Shown: in pieces, positions 8,802 through 16,796 of the stretch
How the letters are laid out: each line of letters starts with the position of its first letter
Position numbering within the stretch: position 1 is the first letter of the stretch
Assembly (NCBI GenBank): GCA_026014665.1
Contig: JAOZHX010000028.1
Coordinates: 1 to 64,000 of the forward strand
Direction of reading: 5' to 3'
Source of the DNA: Candidatus Bathyarchaeota archaeon
Lineage (GTDB): Archaea; Thermoproteota; Bathyarchaeia; Bathyarchaeales; Bathycorpusculaceae
Length of the DNA stretch: 64,000 nt
Program-made: the position numbers and the translations under genes
The notes under the pieces: model-generated
Databases searched by the model: none
Told to the model about the DNA's origin: nothing
Seen by the model: the letters and a program-made list of their open reading frames with translations, nothing else

Positions 8802-9428
8802 TCAAAATTCATAGTTTACTGTGAACAGGTGAAACGTCTCATCTAAGATCGCATGCATTATTTTCCAAGCTGTGAGCCGATAGAGCCTATGGAAAAGGAA
8901 GCCTAAATGTAATTGCTGATTTACTCTGATGCGTTTAAGGTAGAGTTGGTTCTTGCGTTTAAGAACTATCCAGTTGTGCACGTCTTCACCGTAAATTAAC
9001 TCGTTAAACCATGAAGGACACTGAACATAGCCATGTTCAGATACACGCTTGAGTTCACGAAAGAAAATCCCTGGATTAGATATGTGTTCGATCAGGTAAT
9101 AACTGGTTACAAAATCGAACGCTCTATCTTTAAAGGGCAAGAAACAGCAATTACACAAGACAAATGGTTTGCCATCGGTCTGCAAATGTAACATGCTTCG
9201 ATCTGGAACGGGCTTAACGTGGAGATCGCAGAGAACATTAGCTTTGGGAAAAGGTTTTGCACCGCAAGCCACGTCAAGACAAAGCAGGGTGCCGTCTTTT
9301 GAATTTGCAACCTCTTGGTATTTACGTTTACCGAATTTAAAGCGATCAAGCTCGGATTTTCGGATGGGAAACCGTTGAAGTGTTCGGTCGAATGATGGTG
9401 AGGCAAGGGTTCTTTCCTTTTTAGGCAT
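8802..9428 (-). CDS. Class I SAM-dependent methyltransferase
   Basis: A 208-residue protein with a class I methyltransferase core: motif I LDVACGAKPFP at about residues 50-60, and the later FDFVTSYYLIEHISNPG segment typical of Methyltransf_11-type enzymes. The C-terminal 60 residues, rich in Trp, Tyr and basic residues, may bind acceptor. It sits between two DegT aminotransferases with gaps of 11 and 14 bp, so methylation of an amino sugar or an early glycan step is a reasonable inference. A role in oxidising or reducing the sugar is not indicated. Confidence 0.78.
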   Translation of the reverse strand: MPKKERTLASPSFDRTLQRFPIRKSELDRFKFGKRKYQEVANSKDGTLLCLDVACGAKPFPKANVLCDLHVKPVPDRSMLHLQTDGKPFVLCNCCFLPFKDRAFDFVTSYYLIEHISNPGIFFRELKRVSEHGYVQCPSWFNELIYGEDVHNWIVLKRKNQLYLKRIRVNQQLHLGFLFHRLYRLTAWKIMHAILDETFHLFTVNYEF

Positions 9429-9442
9429 AAAAACACTTGTCT

Positions 9443-10567
9443 TTATGCAGTCTTTAACTCGGTTAACGCGGAAACAAGCGCATCCCTAACATACAAAACA
9501 TTTTCTTGCGTTATAGCATAGTGCATTGGTAAACACAACACTTGCTTAAGAACGCGCTCGGCGGTGGGCAAATCTCCTTCCTTAGTGCCAAACGTGTTTT
9601 TATAGAAGGGCATGAGGTGACAGGGCGGATAGTAAACATGCCCCGGTTCAACGCCGTACTTTTCCTTAAGGATTGAGCCAACTTTCACTCTGTCGATTCC
9701 TTCAGCCAATTTGATTGGATACTTGTAGTAACTGCACCTAAAACCTTCTGGAACATGAAGCGGTGAAACACCTTTAACATCAGCTAAAGCTTGTCCATAC
9801 CATACTGCAACTTGGTTGCGTTTTGCAATAAATTCTTCAAGTTTTTCAAGTTGGTGCCGTCCAACAACCGCCGCCATTTCACTCAACCTCCAATTATGCC
9901 CTAACATAACAGCCTGGCGCTCGGAGTTTTGTCCGCAGGTCCGCAAGCATCGGGCTTCATCGGCTAGCTGTTGGTCGTTGGTGATTATCATGCCTCCTTC
10001 GCATGAAGTCATAACCTTGGTTGGATAGAAGGAGAAGCATCCCGCATGGCCGAAGGTTCCTGCTTTTTGGTTGTTCATCATAGCGCCGTGTGCATGTGCC
10101 GCATCTTCTATCAGGAAAAGTCCTTTCTCATCGCAGAATTGCCTAAGCTCATGGATTTGAGGGCAAACTAAACCTGCAATATGAACGACAATTATACCCG
10201 CAGTTTTTGAAGTTATCTTGCGCTTTGCATCCTCCACGTCGATACCTAAAGTCTCCTCGTTCATATCTGCAAAAACTGGTTTGCCGCCTGCAAGAAGTAC
10301 AGCGTTAGGCGTTGAAATGAAAGTGTTTGTTGGAACAATAACTTCTCTGCCGTTTAGTCGATAATGCCTAAGCGTGCAGTCCAAGGAAGCGGTGCCCGAA
10401 TTAACAGCGAGGGCATATTTTACATCGTTGTATTCGGCGAATTTTTGTTCAAACTCTTGGACGTATGGTCCCTCAGTTAGCCTGCCGCCCTTTAAAACCA
10501 GCTTGATTTCATTCAAAATACTGTTTATGCTGTCTTCTGGGAAATACGGATATGCTCCAAAAATCAT
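9443..10567 (-). CDS. DegT/DnrJ/EryC1/StrS aminotransferase (second copy)
   Basis: A 374-residue sugar aminotransferase. Recognisable blocks are VNSGTASLDCTLRHY, the PLP aspartate in EDAAHAHG (about 154) and the Schiff-base lysine at about 184 in YPTKVMTSCEGG. The fold type I layout is complete with no truncation. It is followed 14 bp later by the methyltransferase and preceded by the WbqC gene, 23 bp away. WbqC-family proteins are frequent neighbours of DegT enzymes in surface-sugar loci. The nucleotide sugar acted on is unknown. Confidence 0.9.
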   Translation of the reverse strand: MIFGAYPYFPEDSINSILNEIKLVLKGGRLTEGPYVQEFEQKFAEYNDVKYALAVNSGTASLDCTLRHYRLNGREVIVPTNTFISTPNAVLLAGGKPVFADMNEETLGIDVEDAKRKITSKTAGIIVVHIAGLVCPQIHELRQFCDEKGLFLIEDAAHAHGAMMNNQKAGTFGHAGCFSFYPTKVMTSCEGGMIITNDQQLADEARCLRTCGQNSERQAVMLGHNWRLSEMAAVVGRHQLEKLEEFIAKRNQVAVWYGQALADVKGVSPLHVPEGFRCSYYKYPIKLAEGIDRVKVGSILKEKYGVEPGHVYYPPCHLMPFYKNTFGTKEGDLPTAERVLKQVLCLPMHYAITQENVLYVRDALVSALTELKTA

Positions 10568-10590
10568 TCTATCAACCTCATTTGTTTAGG

Positions 10591-11265
10591 TTACCATGAT
10601 TTTCCGCCGGTACAAAACAAGTAGTCAACGACCGAGAGATTAGCGACAAATCCTTCATACATCTGCGGGTAAGATGGATGCTTAAAATCTTGAAAGACCA
10701 AACGTATGCCTTCTTCATCAAATCGTTTAGTATCAATATATTGTTTGCAGCCGCCTCCCGCAAGTTGGGTATCGGCGCCGAGTTTCTTGCATTGCGCAAT
10801 AATTAGCTCTGTTTTCTTACCCTTGGCTCCTAGGGAAGAACTCATAACCAAGGGCTTATCAATGTTGAGAAAACGCATAATTCCTCTTATGAGGTGCATG
10901 TTGAAATCCATAAGCAGAACCCATTCGCGCTTGTAGGCATCTTCAAAGAAAGGTGAGAACTCACTCCAAAACGGCGCTTTACAGTAGTTATGTTTTAACG
11001 TTAGCCAGTGTCTGCTTGCCCAATCGGGTTCGGCAATGTTGGCTATTCTAACTTCGTTTATTAGTAATGGTTTGTTTTCGTGTTCGATGGGAACAGTTAA
11101 CCATCTCACGCCTTCTGCAGTCATGATTCGGTTGCGGTTAGTGAATCCCTGCCGCTCAAATTGGACGTTATCCTCGATTATGAAGACGTCACATCGACGC
11201 ATTTTATCGAAAAATCCAAGCCATGGAAGATAATTTGGCTGATGCCCAGTCACAATCATCGACAA
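10591..11265 (-). CDS. WbqC-like family protein
   Basis: A 224-residue protein of the WbqC family, recognised by the N-terminal TGHQPNYLPWLGFFDKM, then IIEDNVQFERQGFTNRNRI and the GKKTELI segment. Members occur in O-antigen and glycan loci, generally next to DegT aminotransferases and PIG-L deacetylases, and are thought to take part in modifying amino sugars; no reaction is assigned with certainty here. Both neighbour types are present, 9 bp upstream (PIG-L) and 23 bp downstream (DegT). The motif match is strong. Confidence 0.85.
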   Translation of the reverse strand: MSMIVTGHQPNYLPWLGFFDKMRRCDVFIIEDNVQFERQGFTNRNRIMTAEGVRWLTVPIEHENKPLLINEVRIANIAEPDWASRHWLTLKHNYCKAPFWSEFSPFFEDAYKREWVLLMDFNMHLIRGIMRFLNIDKPLVMSSSLGAKGKKTELIIAQCKKLGADTQLAGGGCKQYIDTKRFDEEGIRLVFQDFKHPSYPQMYEGFVANLSVVDYLFCTGGKSW

Positions 11266-11274
11266 TCGCCAACT

Positions 11275-11901
11275 TTATGGAGTCAATCGCTCAACATAAC
11301 GCACCACTTCAAACGCTTCCGCCGCTGGAACACTCACTTGGCTGCCTCTGAAGGAAGCCAAATTAACCATTGATTCATAGGTGATATATCTTTTACTTTT
11401 TTGCGAAGAATGACATTTCAAGGCTGACCATTTGTCGTTAACGCAATTTGTTATGTCTACAAAATAAGTTGGCGAAAATGCAGGAGTTACTCTTGGAGTT
11501 TCATAGGCCAGCAATCTACTCGCATTTCTGAATGCAGAAACCGATAGCCAGCCAACTTGGCGATGGTCCTGGTGAATATCGTTTACTGTGTGAGTTAAGA
11601 TGAGTTCAGGTTTATGTGCTAAGTAGAAAGCTTCAAGAAAATCTATAACTTGGCGAGAACATGGAATTTCCGTATCAGGAAAATCGCCGAAATACACCTC
11701 TTTAACACCGAGCAATCCTAACGCTTCGATGCTTTCCCTAGGTCTGACTTTAGGATCCCCACTATGCTCGCCCTTTGAGAGAAAAACAGCTATGACCCTT
11801 TTTCCAAGCTTAGAGGCAGCGCTTATGGTTCCACCGCAACCGAGTTCGATATCGTCAGGGTGTGCGCCCACCGCTAAAATCACGTTGGATTTCATTACCA
11901 A
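11275..11901 (-). CDS. PIG-L family deacetylase
   Basis: A 208-residue LmbE/PIG-L zinc hydrolase. The metal-binding AHPDDIELGCGG is at residues about 13-24, and HTVNDIHQDHRQVG carries the later zinc histidine. Family members remove N-acetyl groups from GlcNAc-containing glycolipids, mycothiol precursors or antibiotic intermediates. Its place in front of WbqC and the DegT genes suggests deacetylation of an amino sugar before re-acylation. It is soluble with no signal peptide. The start ATG at 11901 gives a typical N-terminus; an ATG two codons later is an alternative. Confidence 0.88.
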   Translation of the reverse strand: MVMKSNVILAVGAHPDDIELGCGGTISAASKLGKRVIAVFLSKGEHSGDPKVRPRESIEALGLLGVKEVYFGDFPDTEIPCSRQVIDFLEAFYLAHKPELILTHTVNDIHQDHRQVGWLSVSAFRNASRLLAYETPRVTPAFSPTYFVDITNCVNDKWSALKCHSSQKSKRYITYESMVNLASFRGSQVSVPAAEAFEVVRYVERLTP

Positions 11902-11931
11902 TTCTTAAACCTCTAAACGATTTCTTTAAAA

Positions 11932-12579
11932 TTACTGTGAACGCTGAGGAAGGTCAGTTGTCTCCATTCCAAACCACAAGCTGACATAACGTTGGTGATA
12001 CTGGAATGTGTTGGTTGTGTCATTATAGAGCCATAGTTCAAAAAACAAGTTGCCGTAAAACCTGCTTTTCTCAGAATCCCATGAGATGGTGGTTGCATCC
12101 TTTAAGGCAACTCCGTTGAAAGTGAGGCTTTGCATATCCAGCTGATGGTTAGTAATGTTTGAGTTTAGGCGATATTGAAATGAAATATCAAGGGGCAACT
12201 CCAAGGTATCCTTATCGGCAACCACAAAATAAAGCGTACTCAACGCAGGCAAGCTACTTGCTGTATGATTGAAACTATCGGGTGCTGATTGCGATGCATT
12301 GCGAAATTTTATTTGTAAAGCATAATACGCACAGGAACCTAAACGATTAGTCACATCCACGTAAAAACGATAATTTTCTCCAACCGTAACGTTAGCAGGA
12401 AACGTTGTGTTGTGGTCCTGATTAAAAAGCGCCAACTCCGTCATACGATCTGTTTGCGGAAGCACCACCAATTGCTGAAGTGCAGGTGAAGCAACCACCA
12501 AAGCTACAACCGCACTGCATACCAGTATGAGAGCTTTGTACTCAACTAATTCCATGATGGCTTCTCCGTTCTTTTTCAT
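11932..12579 (-). CDS. Membrane-anchored extracellular protein, DUF1616-like domain
   Basis: A 215-residue protein with one N-terminal membrane helix (about residues 12-32) and an outward beta-rich domain. The segment NVTVGENYRFYVDVTNRLG followed by ALQIKFRN and LPALSTLYFVV resembles the C-terminal domain of DUF1616 proteins, which are archaeal membrane proteins of unknown role. Several NxT/S sequons are present (NHT, NVT, NAS), consistent with an N-glycosylated surface protein. The 5' end overlaps the next gene by 38 bp. It heads toward the glycan genes and may be an envelope component or sensor; that is inference. Confidence 0.6.
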   Translation of the reverse strand: MKKNGEAIMELVEYKALILVCSAVVALVVASPALQQLVVLPQTDRMTELALFNQDHNTTFPANVTVGENYRFYVDVTNRLGSCAYYALQIKFRNASQSAPDSFNHTASSLPALSTLYFVVADKDTLELPLDISFQYRLNSNITNHQLDMQSLTFNGVALKDATTISWDSEKSRFYGNLFFELWLYNDTTNTFQYHQRYVSLWFGMETTDLPQRSQ

Positions 12580-13021
12580 TCAAGATAACCCAGGCGACGA
12601 CGCCGCTGAATAAAATCCCAAGCGAAGTAAACGCAGAAAAGAGCGTAAAAATATAGTTTTGATTTCTGTTTTCTGCTGCTGAATCCTTTAAGGCGTTAGC
12701 TTGAGCTAGGAAACCGCTGAGTTTGTTTTGGGATTGCTTGGCATAATTATACGCTAAACTGTAGTCCTCACTTGCAAAAGCCAAATCGGCTTTAGAAAGC
12801 AGGGCAGAAGCATCGTTTAGCGTAACCATTAAGGGTTCCACACTTGCACCTGCGTTCTCTGCCTGTTTAGCAGCTTCGTAACAATTTTTTAGTGTATTTT
12901 TCGCGTCTGCTATGGCAGTTTGAGCGCTACTCCGTTCGGCTGCGACTGTTGGAACCAACGACAAGGCAATTATAAGCAAAGCAACAGCCGCCTGCTTAGC
13001 TCGCCTAAAGTATCTTGGCAT
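12542..13021 (-). CDS. Secreted/membrane helical protein, unknown function
   Basis: A 159-residue protein with a signal peptide (basic start, hydrophobic core at residues 10-24, cleavage likely after TVAAE), a helical Ala/Gln/Lys-rich middle of about 95 residues, and a C-terminal membrane helix at about 133-152 followed by a short basic cytoplasmic tail. The middle has the spacing of a helical bundle or coiled coil. No family was recognised. It overlaps the DUF1616-like gene by 38 bp, and the winged-helix gene lies 15 bp upstream, so the three are probably one unit. Confidence 0.6.
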   Translation of the reverse strand: MPRYFRRAKQAAVALLIIALSLVPTVAAERSSAQTAIADAKNTLKNCYEAAKQAENAGASVEPLMVTLNDASALLSKADLAFASEDYSLAYNYAKQSQNKLSGFLAQANALKDSAAENRNQNYIFTLFSAFTSLGILFSGVVAWVILNEKERRSHHGIS

Positions 13022-13036
13022 CTGGTTACGCCTGCT

Positions 13037-13384
13037 TTAAGATTCCGCTAACTCGATGTGATTAGAGTCTGGCTTGACGAAGCATAAATTCTCCAGCACT
13101 TTTCTTTTTGTGGAATAATCGTTAAGCCGCTTCTCCATGCTTTTACTCGACCGAGAATATTCTTTATAGGCATCAAGGTATTCTTGCCCTTTATAAGTAA
13201 GCATGTAACATTGGTTACTTGTTTCAAACTTTATGAGCGCTGCTTTGACAGTTTCGTTTAGGTATCTTTGAAGTACTTTATAGCTCAAGTTTGCTTGATA
13301 CATAATCTGGGTTTTTTTAGCTTCTCGGCTGACGACGTTTAAAATATCGGCTATTATATCTAATCTATCCCTGTAGCTCCCCAA
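13037..13384 (-). CDS. Winged helix-turn-helix transcriptional regulator (archaeal HTH_45 type)
   Basis: A 115-residue DNA-binding protein. Residues 1-85 fit the archaeal single winged helix: DRLDIIADILNVV, KKTQIMYQANLSYKVLQRYLNE (recognition helix), then LTYKGQEYLDAYKEY for the wing and C-terminal helix. The rest, KSMEKRLNDYSTK, looks like a dimerising helix. It lies first or second in the long minus-strand run and just before the two envelope genes, so it may regulate the glycan and envelope genes or itself. That assignment is contextual only. Confidence 0.75.
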   Translation of the reverse strand: MGSYRDRLDIIADILNVVSREAKKTQIMYQANLSYKVLQRYLNETVKAALIKFETSNQCYMLTYKGQEYLDAYKEYSRSSKSMEKRLNDYSTKRKVLENLCFVKPDSNHIELAES

Positions 13385-13411
13385 AAGTTACTCCTCTACA
13401 ATACTTGATTG

Positions 13412-13792
13412 CTAAATATGCAGCCAACCCCTGCCGCTCTGCTTGAGATGCTTTTTCTTCTTTTTTTCTTTACAATAGGATTCTACAAATCTCTTTCTTG
13501 CAGGCAGTTGGTTGGTAATATTGTCTTTTGTGAACTTTGCCCATCCGCCGACCTGCGGGTTAGGAGAAATGTATCTTTGAGCGTTTGAAACCCCATGTTG
13601 ATCGAGAATATCCTTGAAGTTTAAGGCTTTGAAGTCTCTGGTTGCATGAATGATAGTGCCTTTATCAATAAACAGTGAGGCATAGTCGTTGATTGCAATA
13701 CCCTCTGCTCTAACTTTGTCATCTAACCTTTCACGCCACAGTCTTTTCCATTCAACTCTTAATTGTTTTACAAATTCATGGTGATTTGGCAT
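13412..13792 (-). CDS. Hypothetical basic protein
   Basis: About 126 residues, no family recognised. It is soluble, with many charged and aromatic residues (VEWKRLWRERLDD) and a Lys-rich stretch near the C-terminus (KEKKKKKHLKQ). Three in-frame starts are near each other: TTG 13804, GTG 13795 and ATG 13792. An AAGGAGGG ribosome-binding sequence lies just upstream and best serves 13795 or 13792. It is followed 27 bp later by the winged-helix gene on the same strand. Basic character suggests nucleic-acid contact, but nothing firm supports that. Confidence 0.5.
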   Translation of the reverse strand: MPNHHEFVKQLRVEWKRLWRERLDDKVRAEGIAINDYASLFIDKGTIIHATRDFKALNFKDILDQHGVSNAQRYISPNPQVGGWAKFTKDNITNQLPARKRFVESYCKEKKKKKHLKQSGRGWLHI

Positions 13793-13905
13793 CACAGATA
13801 GCAAATCCCTCCTTGGCAGAAGCGGATACGAAGAAAGCTTTCACAAACTTTTGTGCAAAACTAGCTTGAGGCTTAACTCAACCTCAATTAATTACTGTCT
13901 TAGTA

Positions 13906-13920
13906 GCTTTATTTAAAGTG
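13906..13920 (-). promoter_or_regulatory. Putative promoter of the minus-strand glycan/envelope run
   Basis: On the minus strand the sequence reads CACTTTAAATAAAGC, a good archaeal TATA box that would start transcription near 13888, about 85-95 bases before the hypothetical gene. A second TATA-like element (TTTTATATAG on the plus strand, 13940-13949) lies behind it and could serve either strand. Confidence 0.4.
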
Positions 13921-13949
13921 TAAGGATAAATTGTTCTAGTTTTATATAG

Positions 13950-14160
13950 AAGCGATGTTTGTTTTCTGTATTTTTTACGTGCTTAAGATGGATTTTATTA
14001 TTGTTTGCCATAGAACAAAACAAAGATTTAACAGAAAATTTCTTGTTGGTTCAGAAATATTTTTCTTCCCTCTAACTCGTTACGTGAGAGGCAGATAATA
14101 AGTTAACGGTTGGAGCTAAATAAGAGTTGTCTTTGTTGAAATAGGGCTTGGTTTTGCAAC
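13950..14160. other. AT-rich intergenic region without visible gene
   Basis: This stretch separates the minus-strand envelope run from the plus-strand CBS gene. It is AT-rich with frequent stops in all frames. No tRNA, repeat or strong hairpin was seen. It must hold the upstream activation region for the divergent promoters. Confidence 0.5.
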
Positions 14161-14169
14161 GTTTAAATT
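14161..14169 (+). promoter_or_regulatory. Putative TATA box of the CBS gene
   Basis: GTTTAAATT lies about 38-40 bases upstream of the likely ATG codons (14203 or 14209), placing the transcription start near 14190. No ribosome-binding sequence is visible, which fits a short-leader transcript. Confidence 0.45.
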
Positions 14170-14202
14170 CTTCGCTACATAGTTTTTTAGCAGTGATTGT
14201 TT

Positions 14203-15384
14203 ATGGCAATGTCTGCTACGGTAAAGGATGTTTATTCCAAGGAATTCAACACTGTTTTAGAAAACGATAGCGCCTCAAGATGTTTAGAGGGTTTTAAAAA
14301 GGGACTGCCTCCTGTTTTGGCAGTTCTAAATGATAAGGGCAAATATGTAGGAATGGTTAGCCGCCGATCAGTGTTACGTTCTAGGCTCGATTTGAGCCGC
14401 ATCAAAGTCAAAAATCTCATGGTCGCTGCCCCAGAGGCTGGCCTCGGCGATTCCCTGAGTCGAGTTGCAAAGCTAATGATTAACAGCGGCGTTCGTCAGC
14501 TGCCAGTTTTTGACAAGGGACGTCTAATTGGTTTTATTACGGATGAGGCTGTGATTCATGCTGTTGTCGGTGGCGAATGGGGCAGTAACCGCATTGAGAC
14601 AATTATGACGCGTGCGCCGCATACACTGGAGGCTAACCGCAGCGTTGGAGCTGTTCTGAGTTTAATGCGGGAGTTCGGTGTTTCGCATGTTCCCATTATG
14701 GATAATGGCCGTCTTGTAGGGTTGGTCAGCATTCAAGATATACTGGAAAACTTGTATTGGCCGCCCAAACGCCAGGGCAACAAGGATGTGGCAGGCGAAC
14801 AAATTGACACTTTGGCTGTTCCTGCCAGAGGCATCATGAGTAGCCCGGTGATTACGGTTAACCCCGCGACCATTCTGCGCGATGCTGAGCAGCAGATGCA
14901 TAACCATGATGTCAGTTGCTTATGCGTCGTTGATGGCGAGCGCTTAGTTGGGGTTGTAACGAAACTGGATTTCTTGGAGCCCATCAGCCAGTTGGAGACC
15001 GCGGAACGGCGTTTAACAGTGCAATTCGGGGTGAAAGGTGTGGATGTTTCGCCTGAACAACAAGAGTATATGATGACAGAGTTCGATTCGTTTTCACGTC
15101 GGTTCCAAGAAGCGTTCCAGCTTGGGACACTGTTTGTTTACATGAAGAGCCACGGCACATCCAACATGCGAGGTACCCCACTTCTCCATTGCCGCTTGCA
15201 GTTCAGAACCGTTAGAGGAACTTTTGTTGCGGCAAGCGAGGGCTGGGGCGTCGAACCAACGTTTAAAGTTGCTTTGGACCGCTTAGAGCGCCGCCTGCTA
15301 CGCAGTAAAGAGCTGCTTGCATTTAACCCACGATACGCCCGGGACTACTTACGCAAGATTGGGTTACCTCAGGAAGAAACCTGA
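14203..15384 (+). CDS. Four-CBS-domain protein with C-terminal HPF/RaiA-like domain
   Basis: A 393-residue soluble protein. Four CBS motifs follow one another (residues about 5-60, 65-125, 130-185 and 205-260); such pairs bind adenine nucleotides and act as energy sensors. The last 125 residues are not CBS: VQFGVKGVDVSPEQQEYM plus a following helix resembles beta1-alpha1 of the ribosome hibernation factor HPF/RaiA, and GTFVAASEGWGVEP then ALDRLERRLLRSKE matches the end of that fold (DKLERQL-type helix). The inferred role is therefore nucleotide-controlled ribosome binding or silencing. In-frame TTG 14197 and ATG 14209 are alternative starts. It is monocistronic, with a hairpin terminator about 155 bp downstream. 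The CBS call is firm; the HPF call is from motif memory. Confidence 0.85.
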   Translation: MAMSATVKDVYSKEFNTVLENDSASRCLEGFKKGLPPVLAVLNDKGKYVGMVSRRSVLRSRLDLSRIKVKNLMVAAPEAGLGDSLSRVAKLMINSGVRQLPVFDKGRLIGFITDEAVIHAVVGGEWGSNRIETIMTRAPHTLEANRSVGAVLSLMREFGVSHVPIMDNGRLVGLVSIQDILENLYWPPKRQGNKDVAGEQIDTLAVPARGIMSSPVITVNPATILRDAEQQMHNHDVSCLCVVDGERLVGVVTKLDFLEPISQLETAERRLTVQFGVKGVDVSPEQQEYMMTEFDSFSRRFQEAFQLGTLFVYMKSHGTSNMRGTPLLHCRLQFRTVRGTFVAASEGWGVEPTFKVALDRLERRLLRSKELLAFNPRYARDYLRKIGLPQEET

Positions 15385-15539
15385 CCATTCGATTTTAATC
15401 CAATTTTACCATTTTTTGTTTTTTCAAAGCCCCACTAAACTTTTTTTTCCTATTTGGACGCTTGTACAAAAATTGACATGTAAATGTAAAAAATGCATAG
15501 TTGCCTTTAGCCTAAGAAATCGCTGAATTCTTTGCCACT

Positions 15540-15562
15540 ATTTAGCCTTATTTTGGCTAAAT
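15540..15562 (+). terminator. Intrinsic terminator-like hairpin
   Basis: ATTTAGCC and GGCTAAAT form a perfect 8-bp stem with a 7-base loop, followed by a T-rich tract (GGCTGTTTTTTAATTT). It lies downstream of the CBS gene and upstream of the microgene promoter, so it probably ends the CBS transcript. The 155 bp between stop and hairpin contain nothing recognisable. Confidence 0.45.
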
Positions 15563-15617
15563 CGGCTGTTTTTTAATTTATTTATTGGTTAGGGCAAGGT
15601 ATTTAGCGTTTAGCAAA

Positions 15618-15625
15618 TTTTAAAT
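15618..15625 (+). promoter_or_regulatory. Putative TATA box of the Lys-rich microgene
   Basis: TTTAAATA lies about 40 bases before the GTG of the microgene; start of transcription is expected near 15647, leaving a 16-base leader that contains GAGGT. Confidence 0.4.
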
Positions 15626-15662
15626 ACAAATCACAGTTATTATTAGGTTTGAGGTTATTATC

Positions 15663-15713
15663 GTGGCAAAGGCAGCTAAAAAGGTATCGAAGAAGGCTAA
15701 AAAGAAGAAATAA
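15663..15713 (+). CDS. 16-residue Lys/Ala-rich microprotein
   Basis: GTG at 15663 opens a frame of 16 codons ending in TAA at 15711: MAKAAKKVSKKAKKKK, ten lysines in sixteen residues. All parts of a gene are present: a TATA box (15618-15625), a GAGGT ribosome-binding sequence seven bases before GTG, the frame itself, and directly at its stop a 7-bp hairpin followed by a T run. The peptide is fully basic and would bind nucleic acid or the ribosome; it resembles the tails of archaeal histone-like and ribosomal proteins. No family is named. The alternative is a small RNA that happens to hold this frame. Confidence 0.5.
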   Translation: MAKAAKKVSKKAKKKK

Positions 15714-15753
15714 GCCGTTGGGTGTTCGGCTTAACCCTTATTTTTTCTTTTTT
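15711..15753 (+). terminator. Intrinsic terminator of the microgene
   Basis: TAAGCCG (15711-15717) and CGGCTTA (15727-15733) form a perfect 7-bp stem, followed by CCCTTATTTTTTCTTTTTT. The stop codon of the microgene is part of the stem. Confidence 0.6.
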
Positions 15754-15878
15754 CCAGATCAGTTTGGTTGAGGCTATATTTTACATAAATATGCTAGTTT
15801 GCTGTTTCTTTGCTATCGATTGTTTTCGCGAAGCTTTATCTTATTATTCGTACAGTCTAGAATATACGGTGAATTTAG

Positions 15879-16796
15879 TTGGAAAGCAATCTGTTAGGCA
15901 TAAGCTTTGCAGGTTTAAGTCTAGAGAACCCAACGATTCTGGCTTCAGGCATCTTAGGGTACACTGCTGAATCGCTCAAACGCGTGGCGAAGGGTGGTGC
16001 TGGGGCGGTCGTCACCAAATCCATCGGAGCTTCCCCTCGAGCAGGTTATCCGAATCCAACGGTGGTGCAGGCAGAGGCTGGGCTCTTGAACGCGATGGGG
16101 TTGCCTAATCCAGGAATTGATGTTTACAGTGAGGAGATAAAGTATGCAAAGACTGTGTTGCGTGTCCCTTTGTTTGTGAGTGTATTTGGTTACAGCGCAG
16201 ACGAGTATGCCTCGGTTGCGTCAAAAGCAGTTGAGGCTGGGGCCGATGCTGTGGAACTCAACGTTTCCTGCCCGCATGTAAAGCAAACAGGAGCGGAGAT
16301 TGGTCAGAGCCCAAAGTTTCTCTCCGAAGTTGTGGAGAAAACTAAAGCTGCTGTAAATAAGCCGTTGATTGTGAAACTGTCCCCAAACGTCGCTGACATA
16401 ACCGTCTTGGCGCAGGCAGCCATAGAAGCTGGAGCAGATGCATTGACTGCAGTGAATACGCTTAAAGCTATGGCGATTGATACGGAAACCATGATGCCAA
16501 TCCTGAGCAACGTAAAAGGCGGCCTCTCTGGACCAGCAATTAAACCTGTGGCATTGCGCTGTGTTTTTGACATTGCTGAGCAATTTGAAGTGCCCATTAT
16601 AGGCTGCGGCGGCATCACTGATTGGCGGGATGCGGTAGAGTTCTTCTTGGCTGGGGCTTCGGCTGTTGAGATTGGCACGGCTGTGGCGGATGACGACGAG
16701 GTTTTCCGAACTATTTGCCGGGGCATAGAAACGTACTTGAGAAAGAAACATTATGGAAGTGTGAAGGAGATTGTCGGACTTGCCCACCGCAAATAA
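15879..16796 (+). CDS. pyrD: Dihydroorotate dehydrogenase, class 1B catalytic subunit
   Basis: A 305-residue FMN enzyme oxidising dihydroorotate to orotate in pyrimidine synthesis. Typical blocks are NPTILASGILG, the VTKSIG loop, NAMGLPNPG, VELNVSCPHVKQTG (with the class 1B active-site Cys-containing loop) and IGCGGITDWRDAVEFFLAGASAVEIGTA for FMN phosphate. The start is TTG at 15879 with GGTGA six bases before it. The pyrK gene overlaps the 3' end, as expected for the PyrD-PyrK heterotetramer that passes electrons to NAD. The family call is firm. Confidence 0.95.
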   Translation: MESNLLGISFAGLSLENPTILASGILGYTAESLKRVAKGGAGAVVTKSIGASPRAGYPNPTVVQAEAGLLNAMGLPNPGIDVYSEEIKYAKTVLRVPLFVSVFGYSADEYASVASKAVEAGADAVELNVSCPHVKQTGAEIGQSPKFLSEVVEKTKAAVNKPLIVKLSPNVADITVLAQAAIEAGADALTAVNTLKAMAIDTETMMPILSNVKGGLSGPAIKPVALRCVFDIAEQFEVPIIGCGGITDWRDAVEFFLAGASAVEIGTAVADDDEVFRTICRGIETYLRKKHYGSVKEIVGLAHRK

